The notes under the pieces: generated by a model | What the model saw: only the letters and a program-made list of their open reading frames with translations | Database searches by the model: none | What the model was told of the DNA's origin: nothing | Made by a program: the position numbers and the translations under genes | Source of the DNA: Roseateles_B sp041906185 | GTDB taxonomy: Bacteria; Pseudomonadota; Gammaproteobacteria; Burkholderiales; Burkholderiaceae_C | DNA length: 64,000 bases | Assembly (NCBI GenBank): GCA_041906185.1 | Contig: JAYRJQ010000007.1 | Location: forward strand, 168,977 to 232,976 | Direction of reading: 5' to 3' | Shown: piece by piece, positions 20,689-29,731 of the stretch | Position numbering within the stretch: the first letter of the stretch is position 1 | Layout of the letters: every line of letters starts with the position of its first letter

Positions 20689-21675
20689 ATGAACGCCCCC
20701 CAGTCCTACGACGCCGCGCGCGCCATCGAGATGGCCCGCCAGGCCCTGCAGATCGAGGCCCAGGCCCTCACCGACATGCTGCCCCGCCTGGGCGACAGCT
20801 TTGCCAAGGCCGTGCAGACGGTGCTGGACTGCGACGGCCGCGTGGTCGTGATGGGCATGGGCAAGAGCGGCCACGTGGGTCGCAAGATCGCCGCGACGCT
20901 CGCGTCCACCGGCACGCCGGCGATGTTCGTGCACCCGGGCGAGGCCAGCCACGGCGACCTGGGCATGGTCACGCCGCGCGATGTGGTGCTCGCCCTGTCG
21001 AATTCCGGCGAGAGCGACGAGCTCAATGCCGTGCTGCCAGTGCTCAAGCGCCTGGGCGTGTGCATCATCGCCATGACCGGGCGCGCCGAGTCGAGCCTCG
21101 CCCGCCACGCCAGCCTGGTGCTGGACAGCCGCGTCGCCGTCGAGGCCTGCCCGCTGAACCTGGCACCCACCGCCTCCACGACCGCACAGATGGCGCTGGG
21201 CGATGCCCTGGCCGTCGCGCTGCTGGATGCCCGCGGCTTCCGCCCCGAGGACTTCGCGCGCTCGCACCCGGGCGGCGCGCTCGGGCGCAAGCTGCTGACG
21301 CATGTGCGCGACCTCATGCGCATCGGCGAGGCGCTGCCCCGCGTCGAACCGGACGCCCCCTTCACCGACATGATGCGTGCGATGTCCGCCAAGGGCATGG
21401 GCCTGGCCATCGTCGTCGACGAGGCCGACATCGTGCAGGGCGTGTTCACCGACGGTGACCTGCGCCGGCTCATCGAGCGCGGCACGGACCTGCGCAGCCT
21501 GCGGGCCGGGGAGGTCATGTCGCTCAAACCCAAGAGCGTGCGCCCCGACGACCTCGCCGTGGACGCCGCCGACCTCATGGAGGCCGCCCGCATCACCGTG
21601 GTGCTGGTCACCGAGGAGGAGCGGCTCGTCGGCGCGGTGCACATCAACGACCTGATGAGCGCCAAGGTGATCTGA
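20689..21675 (+). CDS. kdsD: D-arabinose-5-phosphate isomerase
   Basis: 328 residues. Converts ribulose 5-phosphate to arabinose 5-phosphate, the first step of Kdo synthesis for LPS. A SIS sugar-isomerase domain (about 40-175; VMGMGKSGHVGRKIAATLASTGTPAMF, PGEASHGDLGMV, ALSNSGESDEL) is followed by paired CBS domains (about 205-325). The ATG at 20689 lies nine bases after a TACACT -10-like box (20675-20680), giving an almost leaderless message. It is followed two bases later by kdsC. Confidence 0.94.
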   Translation: MNAPQSYDAARAIEMARQALQIEAQALTDMLPRLGDSFAKAVQTVLDCDGRVVVMGMGKSGHVGRKIAATLASTGTPAMFVHPGEASHGDLGMVTPRDVVLALSNSGESDELNAVLPVLKRLGVCIIAMTGRAESSLARHASLVLDSRVAVEACPLNLAPTASTTAQMALGDALAVALLDARGFRPEDFARSHPGGALGRKLLTHVRDLMRIGEALPRVEPDAPFTDMMRAMSAKGMGLAIVVDEADIVQGVFTDGDLRRLIERGTDLRSLRAGEVMSLKPKSVRPDDLAVDAADLMEAARITVVLVTEEERLVGAVHINDLMSAKVI

Positions 21676-21677
21676 GC

Positions 21678-22271
21678 ATGCGCGCCATCACCCCCCCCGC
21701 ACTGAACTTCCCGCCCGCGCTGCTGCTGAAGGCGCAAGGCGCCGGCCTGGGGCTGAAGGCCGCCATCTTCGACGTCGACGGCGTGCTGACCGACGGCCGC
21801 ATCTACATCGGCGAGAGCGGCGAGAACTTCAAGGCCTTCTCGACGCTGGACGGCCACGGCCTCAAGCTGCTGGACCAGGGCGGGATCACGCCGATCATCA
21901 TCACCGGGCGCGACTCCCCCGCCGTGCGCCGCCGCGTGGCGGACCTCGGGCTGAAGCATGCCGCCTACGGTGCCAAGGACAAGCTGGCCGTCGCCGAGCC
22001 GCTGCTGGCGCAGCTGGGGCTGCACTGGCGCGAGGTCGCCGCCATGGGTGACGACTGGCCCGACCTGCCCCTCATGAGCCGTGCCGCCTTCGCCTGCGCG
22101 CCCGCGCAGGCCCATGCCGAGGTGCGGGCCATCGCCCATCACGTGACCGCCGCGCCCGGCGGCCATGGCGCCGCCCGGGAATGCTGCGACCTCCTCCTGA
22201 TGGCCGCCGGCCGCTATGCCGGCCTGCTGCAGGGGCATCTCAGCACGCTGGACGGGAGCGGCGGCGCATGA
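21678..22271 (+). CDS. kdsC: 3-deoxy-D-manno-octulosonate-8-phosphate phosphatase
   Basis: 197 residues, somewhat longer than the usual ~180. HAD-family phosphatase: motif I as IFDVDGVLTDG, motif II region ITGRDSPAVRRR, a conserved lysine in the YGAKDKL segment, and motif IV GDDWPDLPLM. It releases Kdo from Kdo 8-phosphate. It lies between kdsD and lptC and its stop overlaps the lptC start, so the three are coupled. Confidence 0.93.
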   Translation: MRAITPPALNFPPALLLKAQGAGLGLKAAIFDVDGVLTDGRIYIGESGENFKAFSTLDGHGLKLLDQGGITPIIITGRDSPAVRRRVADLGLKHAAYGAKDKLAVAEPLLAQLGLHWREVAAMGDDWPDLPLMSRAAFACAPAQAHAEVRAIAHHVTAAPGGHGAARECCDLLLMAAGRYAGLLQGHLSTLDGSGGA

Positions 22272-22957
22272 GTGCCACCGCGGACGCCCCGCTCGCGCCC
22301 CCGCCGACGCCCGCCCGGCGCCGCGAGGCGCCCCCGCTGCTGTGGCGCCTGCAGAACCTCGTCGGCACCTACCTGCCGCTGCTGATTCTGGCGCTGCTGG
22401 CGGGCCTCACCTGGTGGCTCGTCAAGAGCACGCCGCTGCCCGACGAAGGCAGCGCCCGGCGCGTGCTGCGCCATGAGCCCGACTACCAGATGCAGGGCTT
22501 CGAGCTGCAGCGCTTCAAGGCCGACGGGTCCCTGGCCCTGCAGGTGCGCGGACGCGAGATGCGCCACTACCCCGACACCGACACCCTGGAGATCGACGGC
22601 ATCGAGCTGCGCGCCATGGGTCAGGAGGGCACCCTCACGATCGCCGAGGCGCGGCAGGCCGTCAGCAATGCCGACGCCAGCGAGATCCGGCTGCAGGGCG
22701 AGGTGCTGGTCCGCCGCTTTGCGCCGGCCTCGGGCGCCACCGCGCAGGACGCGCAGCCGCCGCAGCTCGAGATCAGCGGCGAGTTCCTGCAGCTGAATCC
22801 GCCCGTGGAGCAGATGCGCTCGCACCTGCCCGTGACGCTGCGCAACGGGCTGGGCAGCTTCAGCGTGCAGTCCTTCGAATACGACAACCTCAGCGGCCAG
22901 CTGCAGTTCCACGGCCACAGCACGGCCACCTACCAGGCCCGGCGCAAGCCCCACTGA
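22268..22957 (+). CDS. lptC: LPS export system protein LptC
   Basis: 229 residues from an ATG overlapping the kdsC stop. A single N-terminal membrane helix (about 36-56, YLPLLILALLAGLTWWLV) is followed by a periplasmic beta-jellyroll (YQMQGFELQRFKADGSL, PDTDTLEIDGIELRAM, FLQLNPPVEQMRSHLPVTL, LSGQLQFHG), the LptC pattern. It relays LPS from the LptBFG transporter to LptA. The usual next genes, lptA and lptB, are absent here; an SDR gene follows after 84 bases. Confidence 0.9.
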   Translation: MSATADAPLAPPPTPARRREAPPLLWRLQNLVGTYLPLLILALLAGLTWWLVKSTPLPDEGSARRVLRHEPDYQMQGFELQRFKADGSLALQVRGREMRHYPDTDTLEIDGIELRAMGQEGTLTIAEARQAVSNADASEIRLQGEVLVRRFAPASGATAQDAQPPQLEISGEFLQLNPPVEQMRSHLPVTLRNGLGSFSVQSFEYDNLSGQLQFHGHSTATYQARRKPH

Positions 22958-23041
22958 TCCACCGCTGCCCCGCCCCTCCACCGGCTCCCGGGCGTCTCGC
23001 GCCGCCGAGTCGCCTCACCGAGCCCCCAGCCGAGCCCGTCC

Positions 23042-23830
23042 ATGACGCCCATGAACCCTGCCCCACTCGTCTACATCACCGGCGCCTCGAGCGGCCTGGG
23101 CCAGGCCATGGCCCTGCAGTACTACGCCCGCGGATGGCGCCTAGCGCTGGTGGCGCGCCGCACCGAGGAGCTGGCACGCTGGACGCAGGAGCAGGGTCTG
23201 GACGCCGCCCGCGTGCGCATCTACGGCGCCGACGTCAGCCAGGTGGACTCCATCGTCGACGCCGGCCGTCGCTGCATCGCCGAGCAGGGCCTGCCCGATG
23301 TCGTGATCGCCAACGCCGGCATCTCGGTGGGCATCGACAGCGCCATCTACGAAGACCTCGCCGTCATGCAGCGCCTGTATGCGACCAACAACATCGGCCT
23401 GGCCGCCACCTTCCATCCCTTCATCACGCCCATGAACCAGCGCGGCCGCGGCAGCCTCGTGGGGATCGCCAGCGTGGCGGGCATCCGCGGCCTGCCCGGG
23501 CACGCAGCCTACTGCTCCAGCAAGGCCGCGGTGATCAGCTACTGCGAGAGCCTGCGGGGCGAATGCCGCCCGTTCGGAGTGCGCGTCACCACCATCGCGC
23601 CGGGCTACATCGACACGCCGCTCACGCGCAGGAATCGCTATCACATGCCGTTCCTCATGTCTGCTGAAAGCTTTGCCATGGCGGCCGTGCGCAGCATTGA
23701 GGCAGGGCACCGCTTCCGCGTGATTCCCTGGCAGATGGGCGTGGTGGCGCGGGTGTTGCGCCTCCTGCCGGATGCTCTCTACGACCGCCTCCTGGCCGGC
23801 CGTCCGCGTAAACACCGAGACGGCGAGTAA
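23042..23830 (+). CDS. Short-chain dehydrogenase/reductase
   Basis: 262 residues with the classical SDR features: NAD(P)-binding TGASSGLGQA near the N-terminus, an arginine pair after strand 2 (LVARRTEE) suggesting NADP preference, NAG (IANAGIS), the catalytic Ser region (GIASVAGI) and the catalytic YxxxK as YCSSK. The C-terminal part (about 205-255) is long and hydrophobic, like the membrane-associated SDRs. The substrate is unknown. It is probably transcribed separately from lptC. Confidence 0.9.
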   Translation: MTPMNPAPLVYITGASSGLGQAMALQYYARGWRLALVARRTEELARWTQEQGLDAARVRIYGADVSQVDSIVDAGRRCIAEQGLPDVVIANAGISVGIDSAIYEDLAVMQRLYATNNIGLAATFHPFITPMNQRGRGSLVGIASVAGIRGLPGHAAYCSSKAAVISYCESLRGECRPFGVRVTTIAPGYIDTPLTRRNRYHMPFLMSAESFAMAAVRSIEAGHRFRVIPWQMGVVARVLRLLPDALYDRLLAGRPRKHRDGE

Positions 23831-23977
23831 GCCGGGCGCGACAGACCGCCCCCTGCCCGTGCAAGCCCTTGTGGGCGGGCGCGGCATGCCCTCCTAAACT
23901 TCGCGCGCCCGATTGGTTTCCCGCCGGGCACGGGAGACTCGCGTCAAAAAACAAAGCGCGCGAGACAAGGAGGAACC

Positions 23978-26302
23978 ATGAAGAGAACCCGCCACGCGGT
24001 CGCTTCGGCCTGCCTGGCTCTGCTGGGATCGGCCGCCGCCCGCGCTGCCGACCTGCCCGACATGCCCTGGCCCAAGGCCCTGCGCGTCGAGCAGGCCACC
24101 GTGCAGATCGACGGCCGCCTGGATGACGCCATCTGGCAGCGCGCCCCCATCCACGACAGCTTCATCCAGCTGCAACCGCAGGACAAGAAGCCCGCACGCT
24201 GGCGGACCACGGTGCAGGTCGTCGCCGACCGGGACGCGCTGATCTTCGGCATCCGCTGCTACGACGACGCCCCCGAGCAGATCCGCGCGCCCCTGGTGCG
24301 GCGCGACCAGGTCAAGCGGGACCAGGACTACGTCGTCGTCTTCCTCGATCCCATGGGCCAGCGCCGCACGGCGCAGTTCGTGCGCGTGGGCGCCAACGGC
24401 GTGGTGGCGGACGGCAGCATCGCCGCCGTCGACGACGTGGAGGACTTCGCCCCGGACTTCGACGTCAAGGCCGCGGCCCATCGCCTGCCGGACGGCTACA
24501 GCATCGAGCTGCGCTGGCCGCTGTCCACGCTGCGCTACCCGTTCCAGGGCGGCGCCGACTGGCGCCTGATGGTCGGGCGCAGCGTGCCGCGGGACGAGAA
24601 CGTCTTCATCGTCTCCGCCCCGCTGACGCAGGACTCGCTGCACAACATCGCCGAGCTGCAGCCAATCGAGGGGCTCGGGGACCTGGTGCAGACGGTGCGC
24701 GAGCGCAGCTTCGTCGAGCTGCGCCCCGAGCTGACCCTGCGCCGGCATGAGGAGCGCAGCGCCGCCGCGCCCTTCATGCGCCAGAACGACGCCAACCTCG
24801 GCCTCGAGCTCAAGTGGCGCCCGCGCGCCGACTGGGTCATCGACGCCACGCTGAACCCCGACTTCTCCCAGGTGGAGCTGGACGTGCCCCAGCTCACGGG
24901 CAACACGCGCTTCGCGCTGCAGCTCACCGAGAAGCGCCCCTTCTTCCTGGAGAGCCAGGACGTCACCGGCAAGGGCCAACCCGACGAGAGCGGCCAGGCG
25001 CGGGGCCTCGCGGCCTTCTACTCGCGCGCCATCACCGACCCGAACTGGGGGCTGCGCGCCACCTGGCGCGGCGCCGAGGCCGAGGGCACCTTCCTCAGCC
25101 TGCGGGACAAGGGCGGCGGCCGGATCTTCCGCTCGAACGCCTACGAGACGCTGGAGTACCTGCCCCAGAACCTCAGCTCCCAGGCCAGCTTCGGCCGCCT
25201 GCACCAGCAGTTCGAGCACTGGGGCGCCGCCGGCCTCGTGTCCATCCGCGACTACGGTCTCGGCCGCCACAACTGGGTGCTCGGCAGTGACTTCCACGCC
25301 AACCTCAGCGAGCAGGCCAGCGTGCGCGGTCACGTGCTGCTGTCCTCGACCACCCTGGGCTTCGACGACGAGGGCACGCCGCTGCGCCAGAGCGCCCAGA
25401 ACGGCAGCTACGTCTGGCTGGAGGGGCGCCATCGCACCGAGGACTGGGCCAACGCCTTCCACATCGAGCGCCTGAGTCCGCGCTTCGCCAACGACAACGG
25501 CTTCGTCAGCCAGACCGGCATCCAGCGCCTCACGGCCCAGATCAACCGCCGCATGGGCAGCCAGAACATGAGCCTGCCTGGCACCTCGCTGAGCTGGCCG
25601 GCCTACGAGTTCGAATGGCAGCTCAAGCTCGCCCAGACCAGCACGCTGAGCGACGCCCAGTTCGGCGTGCCCTCGGGTCAGGTGATGGAGCGCCTGGTCC
25701 AGCCCGGCGTCTGGTTCACCTCGGCCCGCAAGTTCGAGTTCTGGGCTCACCTCGGGCTGGACGCGCAACGGGCCCGGGCCACGAGCCGGCTGCATCAGCC
25801 GCGCACTGTGGATGTCGGCTTCATCCTGAACCCCTCGTCCTGGTTCAGCCTGTTCAGCATCGACTACGAATTCGGCCAGCGCCTGGATGTGGAGGCCGAC
25901 CGCCTCGGACGCGGCCAGATGCTGACCGTCGACGGCAACTTCCGCTTCAACCTGCCGGCCCGGATGGCGCTGGAGTGGAATCAGCACCTGGGCTGGTCGG
26001 ACGTGCGGGGCCCGCAGCACCAGCGCTCATTGCAGGAGTGGCTGGGGCAGTCCCTTGCCGTGCTGCACTTCACCGCCCAGGACTCGCTGCGGCTGATCCT
26101 GCAGCAGCGCGGCCTCAGCCGCGTGGCCGACGCCAGCCTCGAGGAGGACCGCCGCCACGGCTCGACGCAATCGCTGGTCTACCAGCATCGGCAGGGGCTC
26201 AGCAGTGCCTTCAGCGTGGGCTACACCCACACGCGGCGCCAGCCGGGCGAGGCGGTGCAGAAGGAATGGTTCGCCAAGTACAGCACCGTCTTCGGGCGCT
26301 GA
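23978..26302 (+). CDS. DUF5916-type outer-membrane protein with CBM9-like N-terminal domain
   Basis: 774 residues with a strong ribosome-binding site (AAGGAGG at 23967-23973) and a signal peptide (cleavage near residue 23). Residues ~35-220 are a carbohydrate-binding family 9-like beta sandwich (VQIDGRLDDAIWQRAPIHDSF, YDDAPEQIRA, YSIELRWPLSTLRY). The rest is a long beta-rich region with amphipathic strands (LNPDFSQVELDVPQLTGNTRF, then many Trp/Tyr-flanked strands to the C-terminal FAKYSTVFGR), typical of an outer-membrane barrel. A role in binding or uptake of a surface ligand is plausible but unproven. It stands alone. Confidence 0.82.
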   Translation: MKRTRHAVASACLALLGSAAARAADLPDMPWPKALRVEQATVQIDGRLDDAIWQRAPIHDSFIQLQPQDKKPARWRTTVQVVADRDALIFGIRCYDDAPEQIRAPLVRRDQVKRDQDYVVVFLDPMGQRRTAQFVRVGANGVVADGSIAAVDDVEDFAPDFDVKAAAHRLPDGYSIELRWPLSTLRYPFQGGADWRLMVGRSVPRDENVFIVSAPLTQDSLHNIAELQPIEGLGDLVQTVRERSFVELRPELTLRRHEERSAAAPFMRQNDANLGLELKWRPRADWVIDATLNPDFSQVELDVPQLTGNTRFALQLTEKRPFFLESQDVTGKGQPDESGQARGLAAFYSRAITDPNWGLRATWRGAEAEGTFLSLRDKGGGRIFRSNAYETLEYLPQNLSSQASFGRLHQQFEHWGAAGLVSIRDYGLGRHNWVLGSDFHANLSEQASVRGHVLLSSTTLGFDDEGTPLRQSAQNGSYVWLEGRHRTEDWANAFHIERLSPRFANDNGFVSQTGIQRLTAQINRRMGSQNMSLPGTSLSWPAYEFEWQLKLAQTSTLSDAQFGVPSGQVMERLVQPGVWFTSARKFEFWAHLGLDAQRARATSRLHQPRTVDVGFILNPSSWFSLFSIDYEFGQRLDVEADRLGRGQMLTVDGNFRFNLPARMALEWNQHLGWSDVRGPQHQRSLQEWLGQSLAVLHFTAQDSLRLILQQRGLSRVADASLEEDRRHGSTQSLVYQHRQGLSSAFSVGYTHTRRQPGEAVQKEWFAKYSTVFGR

Positions 26303-26561
26303 ATGAAGCGCGCCGGGGCGCCGCTCCGGCTGCCACGGCGGGCACCCGCCATTGCGTCCAGGACGCCGCTGACGCCTGACAGGCCCACTGCCGGGGGCGG
26401 GCCGCTCGCCGAGCCCGCCTGCCAGCCCGTCTGCTCACCCGGTAAAACCAGCCCGTCAAACCCGCGCGTCCGATGCGGCAGCGCCGGCATCCCGCCACCG
26501 CCGCAGGCTCAGAGGCGCCAGCTCCAGGCGCCCGGCACGCCCGGCAGCCGCGAGCAGGCAC
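26303..26561. other. Intergenic stretch without a recognisable gene
   Basis: Between the DUF5916-like gene and the terminator at 26562. It is very GC-rich; I see no coding signal, RNA gene or repeat in it. With the terminator and the following spacer the gene-free stretch runs to 26628. Confidence 0.5.
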
Positions 26562-26587
26562 AAAAAAAGCACCCTCAGCGAGGGTGC
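26562..26587 (-). terminator. Terminator of the RRM protein gene
   Basis: On the minus strand, a perfect eight-pair stem (26580-26587 with 26569-26576), three-base loop and seven U (26562-26568). Confidence 0.92.
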
Positions 26588-26628
26588 TTCTTCATGCAAG
26601 GGCTGAAACGCGTTCAGCCCAGGCGTGC

Positions 26629-27090
26629 TCAGTAGCCGCCGGAACGGCCACCGCCGTAGCCGCCGCCACCGGAACGGCCACCGCCGTAACCGCCGCCGCC
26701 GCCACCACCGTAGCCGCCGCCGCCGGAACGGCCACCGCCGTAACCGCCGCCGCCGCCACCGAAGCCGCCGCCGCCGGAGCGACCACCACCACCGAAGCCG
26801 CCGCCGCCGGAGCGACCACCACCAAAGCCGCCCGGACGCTCTTCACGGGGACGGGCTTCGTTCACGACCACAGCGCGGCCTTCCAGCGCAGCACCGTTCA
26901 TGCCATTGATGGCGGATTGCGCTTCGGCGTCCGAACCCATCTCCACGAAGCCGAAGCCCTTGGAGCGGCCGGTTTCACGGTCCATCATGACCTTGGCCGA
27001 CGTCACCGTACCAAATTGCGAGAACGCTTCGAGCAGCGATTCGTCGCGGACGCTATAGGCCAGATTGCCTACGTAAAGCTTGTTTCCCAT
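26629..27090 (-). CDS. Glycine-rich RRM RNA-binding protein
   Basis: 153 residues. An RRM domain fills residues 1-80, with RNP2 as LYVGNL and RNP1 as KGFGFVEM, both with the aromatic residues that stack on RNA. The tail (~88-153) is a low-complexity array of Gly-rich repeats of the GGGGYGGGRS and GGGGFGGG type ending in Tyr, like the cold-inducible RNA-binding proteins of cyanobacteria and betaproteobacteria. It probably acts as an RNA chaperone in cold or stress. About 300 bases upstream are gene-free and may hold a long 5' leader. Confidence 0.92.
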   Translation of the reverse strand: MGNKLYVGNLAYSVRDESLLEAFSQFGTVTSAKVMMDRETGRSKGFGFVEMGSDAEAQSAINGMNGAALEGRAVVVNEARPREERPGGFGGGRSGGGGFGGGGRSGGGGFGGGGGGYGGGRSGGGGYGGGGGGGYGGGRSGGGGYGGGRSGGY

Positions 27091-27388
27091 GGGGAAGCCC
27101 TTTCAATACCAAATAACCATGTGGAGCTTCAACCCATCGTGAACCATTCAACCGAAGGCGCTGCATCCAGACACAGGTTGCCGATTATGGGCGGAGCTTT
27201 TCGGGGCAAGCAAAGCACCCTCAGTCGACTGTTGTTTTTAGACGCCGCCTGAAAACGGGGGAAAACCCTTGATTGGGCGCATTTCGGCACGCTTGACGGC
27301 GGATGCCTAGGGTAAGCGAGCAAATCCCATGACAGCGGCAGGCACCGGTGCCCGGCTCGCTAAGATGCGCTGCCACCCCACCTGTGCC

Positions 27389-28309
27389 GTGAACGCCCGC
27401 CTCAGCCCCCACACCCTCAGCCGGCTGCTCGCCAGCCTGGATGCCGCCCGCAACGGCGGCGCCTTCCGCGCGCTGCTTGCCGCCTTCTGCCTGGCCGGTC
27501 TCATGCTCGGCGCCGCAGAGGCCGCCCTGGCCCGGGAGGCCGCCTGGCGCGGAGCCGCCTGGGGTGTGGCGGCCCTGGTCGTGGTGTTCCTCGGCGTGAA
27601 CACCACGGGGCTGATGCTCATGGACCAGGCCTGCGGCCGCCCCGTGCGCGATGCGCGCGACGCAGCCTATGACTCTCTTCGTATTGCTCCGCGGGTGCTG
27701 TTGTGCTTGGCGGCCATCGTGGGCACGGCCGGTGCACTGGCGGCCCTGATGGTGGGGCTCTTGACGCTGTCCCGGCTGCCGCAGGTCGGCCCGCTGCTGC
27801 TCAGCGCGCTGGTTCCCACGGGTGTGGGATTGTTCGGCGGCATGCTTCTGACCTTGCTGGTGATGGTGGGCCCGCTCACCGGCCCGTCGATCTGGTCCGG
27901 CCTGCCCCCGGCCCGGGCCCTGCGCAAGCTGGCCGGCCTGCTGCGCTGGCGGCTGCTGGACACCGCCGTGCTGATGGTGGGCGTGCTGGGCATCTCGGCC
28001 CTGGTCAGCGCCTGCATCAGCGTGGTCGTCATCGGTGGCGGCCAGGTCATGGCGCTGCTGGTGCCCTGGGCCGCCGGCATCGAGATGCCCCCGCAGCAGC
28101 TGATGGCCGGGCTCTTCGGACGCGGGCTGCGCAGCCTGGGCGCCGCCGGCACGCCACTCAACACCAGCCCCGCCGGCCTGGCGGTGCAGACGGGGGGTGG
28201 CGTCGTCTTCGCCCTGGCCCTGGTGCTGCCGGCCCTCTTCTATCTGCGCGGCTGCTGCGCCGTCTGGCTGGCGCTGAGCGAGCCGGCCGTCGAGGAGGCC
28301 CAGCTGTGA
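27389..28309 (+). CDS. Multi-pass membrane protein of unknown function
   Basis: About 306 residues from a GTG at 27389; ATGs at 27329 and 27365 are alternatives, but a -10-like TAAGAT box (about 27358-27363) favours the GTG. Five to six hydrophobic segments can be seen (FRALLAAFCLAGLMLGA, GVAALVVVFLGVNTTGLML, VLLCLAAIVGTAGALAALMV, LGLLTL-type segments, GGVVFALALVLPALFYLRG). No catalytic motif or known family. Its stop overlaps the GTG start of the following metal-receptor gene, so the two are translationally coupled and may work together. Confidence 0.65.
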   Translation: MNARLSPHTLSRLLASLDAARNGGAFRALLAAFCLAGLMLGAAEAALAREAAWRGAAWGVAALVVVFLGVNTTGLMLMDQACGRPVRDARDAAYDSLRIAPRVLLCLAAIVGTAGALAALMVGLLTLSRLPQVGPLLLSALVPTGVGLFGGMLLTLLVMVGPLTGPSIWSGLPPARALRKLAGLLRWRLLDTAVLMVGVLGISALVSACISVVVIGGGQVMALLVPWAAGIEMPPQQLMAGLFGRGLRSLGAAGTPLNTSPAGLAVQTGGGVVFALALVLPALFYLRGCCAVWLALSEPAVEEAQL

Positions 28310-29100
28310 CCGTGGTCCCGGCGCCCCGGATTGCCTCGCTGGTGCCCTCCATCACCGAGCTGCTGATCGCGCTCGGGCTGCGCCCCTGGCTGGTCGCGCG
28401 CACCGGCTTCTGCATCCACCCGGCCGAGGCGGTGGCCGACGTGCCCAAGGTCGGCGGCACCAAGGACGTGAACCTCGACAAGCTGCGCCGGCTGGCGCCG
28501 AGCCACGTCGTCGTGAACATGGACGAGAACCGCGCCGACACCGCCGAGGCCGTGCAGGCCTTCGTGCCCGAGGTCGTCGTGACCCACCCGCAAGGCCCGC
28601 AGGACAACGCCGCCCTGATCGACCAGCTGCTGGCGCACTTCGGCCACCTGCCCGGCGTCCAGGCCCGCGGCGAGGCCCTGAAGCAGGGCCTGGCGCAGGC
28701 GCTGAAGGACGCCCGGGGCAAGACCTGGCCCCCGCGCCGCGTGCTCTACCTGATCTGGAAGGATCCCTGGATGAGCGTGGCCCGGGACACCTACATCGCC
28801 CGCATGCTGGCTGAGGTCGGCTGGCAGACTTGGCCTGAGGTCGAGGGTGGCGAGACCGGCGCGGCCCGCTACCCGGCGATCCGGGGCGACGAGCCCTGGC
28901 TGGCGCACGTCGACGAAGTGCTGCTCAGCTCCGAGCCCTACAGTTTCGACGAGCGGCATGTGGCCGAAGCGCAGGCCCTGTGCCCGCAGGCCCGGGTCCG
29001 GCTCGTGGATGGCGAACTGCTCAGCTGGTACGGCCCCCGCGCCGCGGCCGGCCTTCACTACCTGATGGAGTTGCGTGGATGGACATCGTCAAGCCCCTGA
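28306..29100 (+). CDS. Helical-backbone metal/cobalamin receptor-like protein
   Basis: 264 residues from GTG 28306, which overlaps the previous stop codon (GTGA). It has the BtuF/TroA-type fold pattern: RIASLVPSITELLIALGLRPWLVART at the N-terminus, a KDVNLDKLRRLAPSHVVVN segment and the long central helix, ending with the C-terminal lobe. There is no signal peptide, so it may be cytosolic or exported with a partner; this is common in the unlinked members of the family. A cobalamin or iron-chelate ligand is likely. It overlaps marC by 22 bases. Confidence 0.78.
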   Translation: MTVVPAPRIASLVPSITELLIALGLRPWLVARTGFCIHPAEAVADVPKVGGTKDVNLDKLRRLAPSHVVVNMDENRADTAEAVQAFVPEVVVTHPQGPQDNAALIDQLLAHFGHLPGVQARGEALKQGLAQALKDARGKTWPPRRVLYLIWKDPWMSVARDTYIARMLAEVGWQTWPEVEGGETGAARYPAIRGDEPWLAHVDEVLLSSEPYSFDERHVAEAQALCPQARVRLVDGELLSWYGPRAAAGLHYLMELRGWTSSSP

Positions 29101-29720
29101 TCGCCCTGCTGGCGATCGTCAACCCGATCGGCGTGGTGCCGTTCTTCATCCACTTCGCGCAGGACCTCAGCGCCGAGCAGCGCCGTCACACGGTGCGCGT
29201 CAGCTCGATCACGGCCTTCGTGGTGATCTCCATCAGCGCGCTGGCGGGGCTGAAGGTGCTGGACTTCTTCAACATCTCGCTCGCCAGCTTCCAGGTGGGC
29301 GGCGGCGTGCTGCTGCTGATCAGTGCGCTGCAGATGCTCAACGCCCGCCCGGCGGAGAGCCGCCCCGAGGACCTCAGCGAGGGCCAGGCCAAGCTCAGCA
29401 GCGGCGCGAGCATCGCCGTCGTGCCGCTCACCATCCCGCTGCTGACCGGGCCGGCCACGATCTCCACCATGGTCATCTATGCCGACAAGACCCGCCACTG
29501 GTGGGAGCTGGGCGTGCTCGTGGGCTACGGCGTGGTCGTGGGGCTGGTGACCTACCTCGTCTTCTCCGCCTCCGGCCGCATCGCCCGCGTGCTGGGGCAG
29601 ACGGGCATCAACATCATGACGCGGCTGATGGGCCTGATCCTCGCGGCGCTCGCGGTGGAGCTGCTGCAGGACGGCCTGATCAAGCTCTTCCCCGTGCTAG
29701 CCTCGCACCTCTCCAACTGA
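29079..29720 (+). CDS. MarC family membrane protein
   Basis: 213 residues with six membrane segments and the MarC-type pattern: an N-terminal LLAIVNPIGVVPFFI motif and a repeated one in the middle (AVVPLTIPLLTGPATISTMVI). The function of this NAAT/MarC family is unsettled; some members are proposed amino-acid or small-molecule exporters. Its 5' end lies inside the end of the metal-receptor gene and the nitronate monooxygenase gene follows after 11 bases. Confidence 0.88.
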   Translation: MDIVKPLIALLAIVNPIGVVPFFIHFAQDLSAEQRRHTVRVSSITAFVVISISALAGLKVLDFFNISLASFQVGGGVLLLISALQMLNARPAESRPEDLSEGQAKLSSGASIAVVPLTIPLLTGPATISTMVIYADKTRHWWELGVLVGYGVVVGLVTYLVFSASGRIARVLGQTGINIMTRLMGLILAALAVELLQDGLIKLFPVLASHLSN

Positions 29721-29731
29721 GCGAGCGGGCG

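Noticed and set aside
26629..26846. Repeated GC-rich motif that could be read as a CRISPR or tandem array
   Set aside because: It is the coding sequence of the Gly-rich tail of the RRM protein, with repeats in codon phase and no regular spacers.
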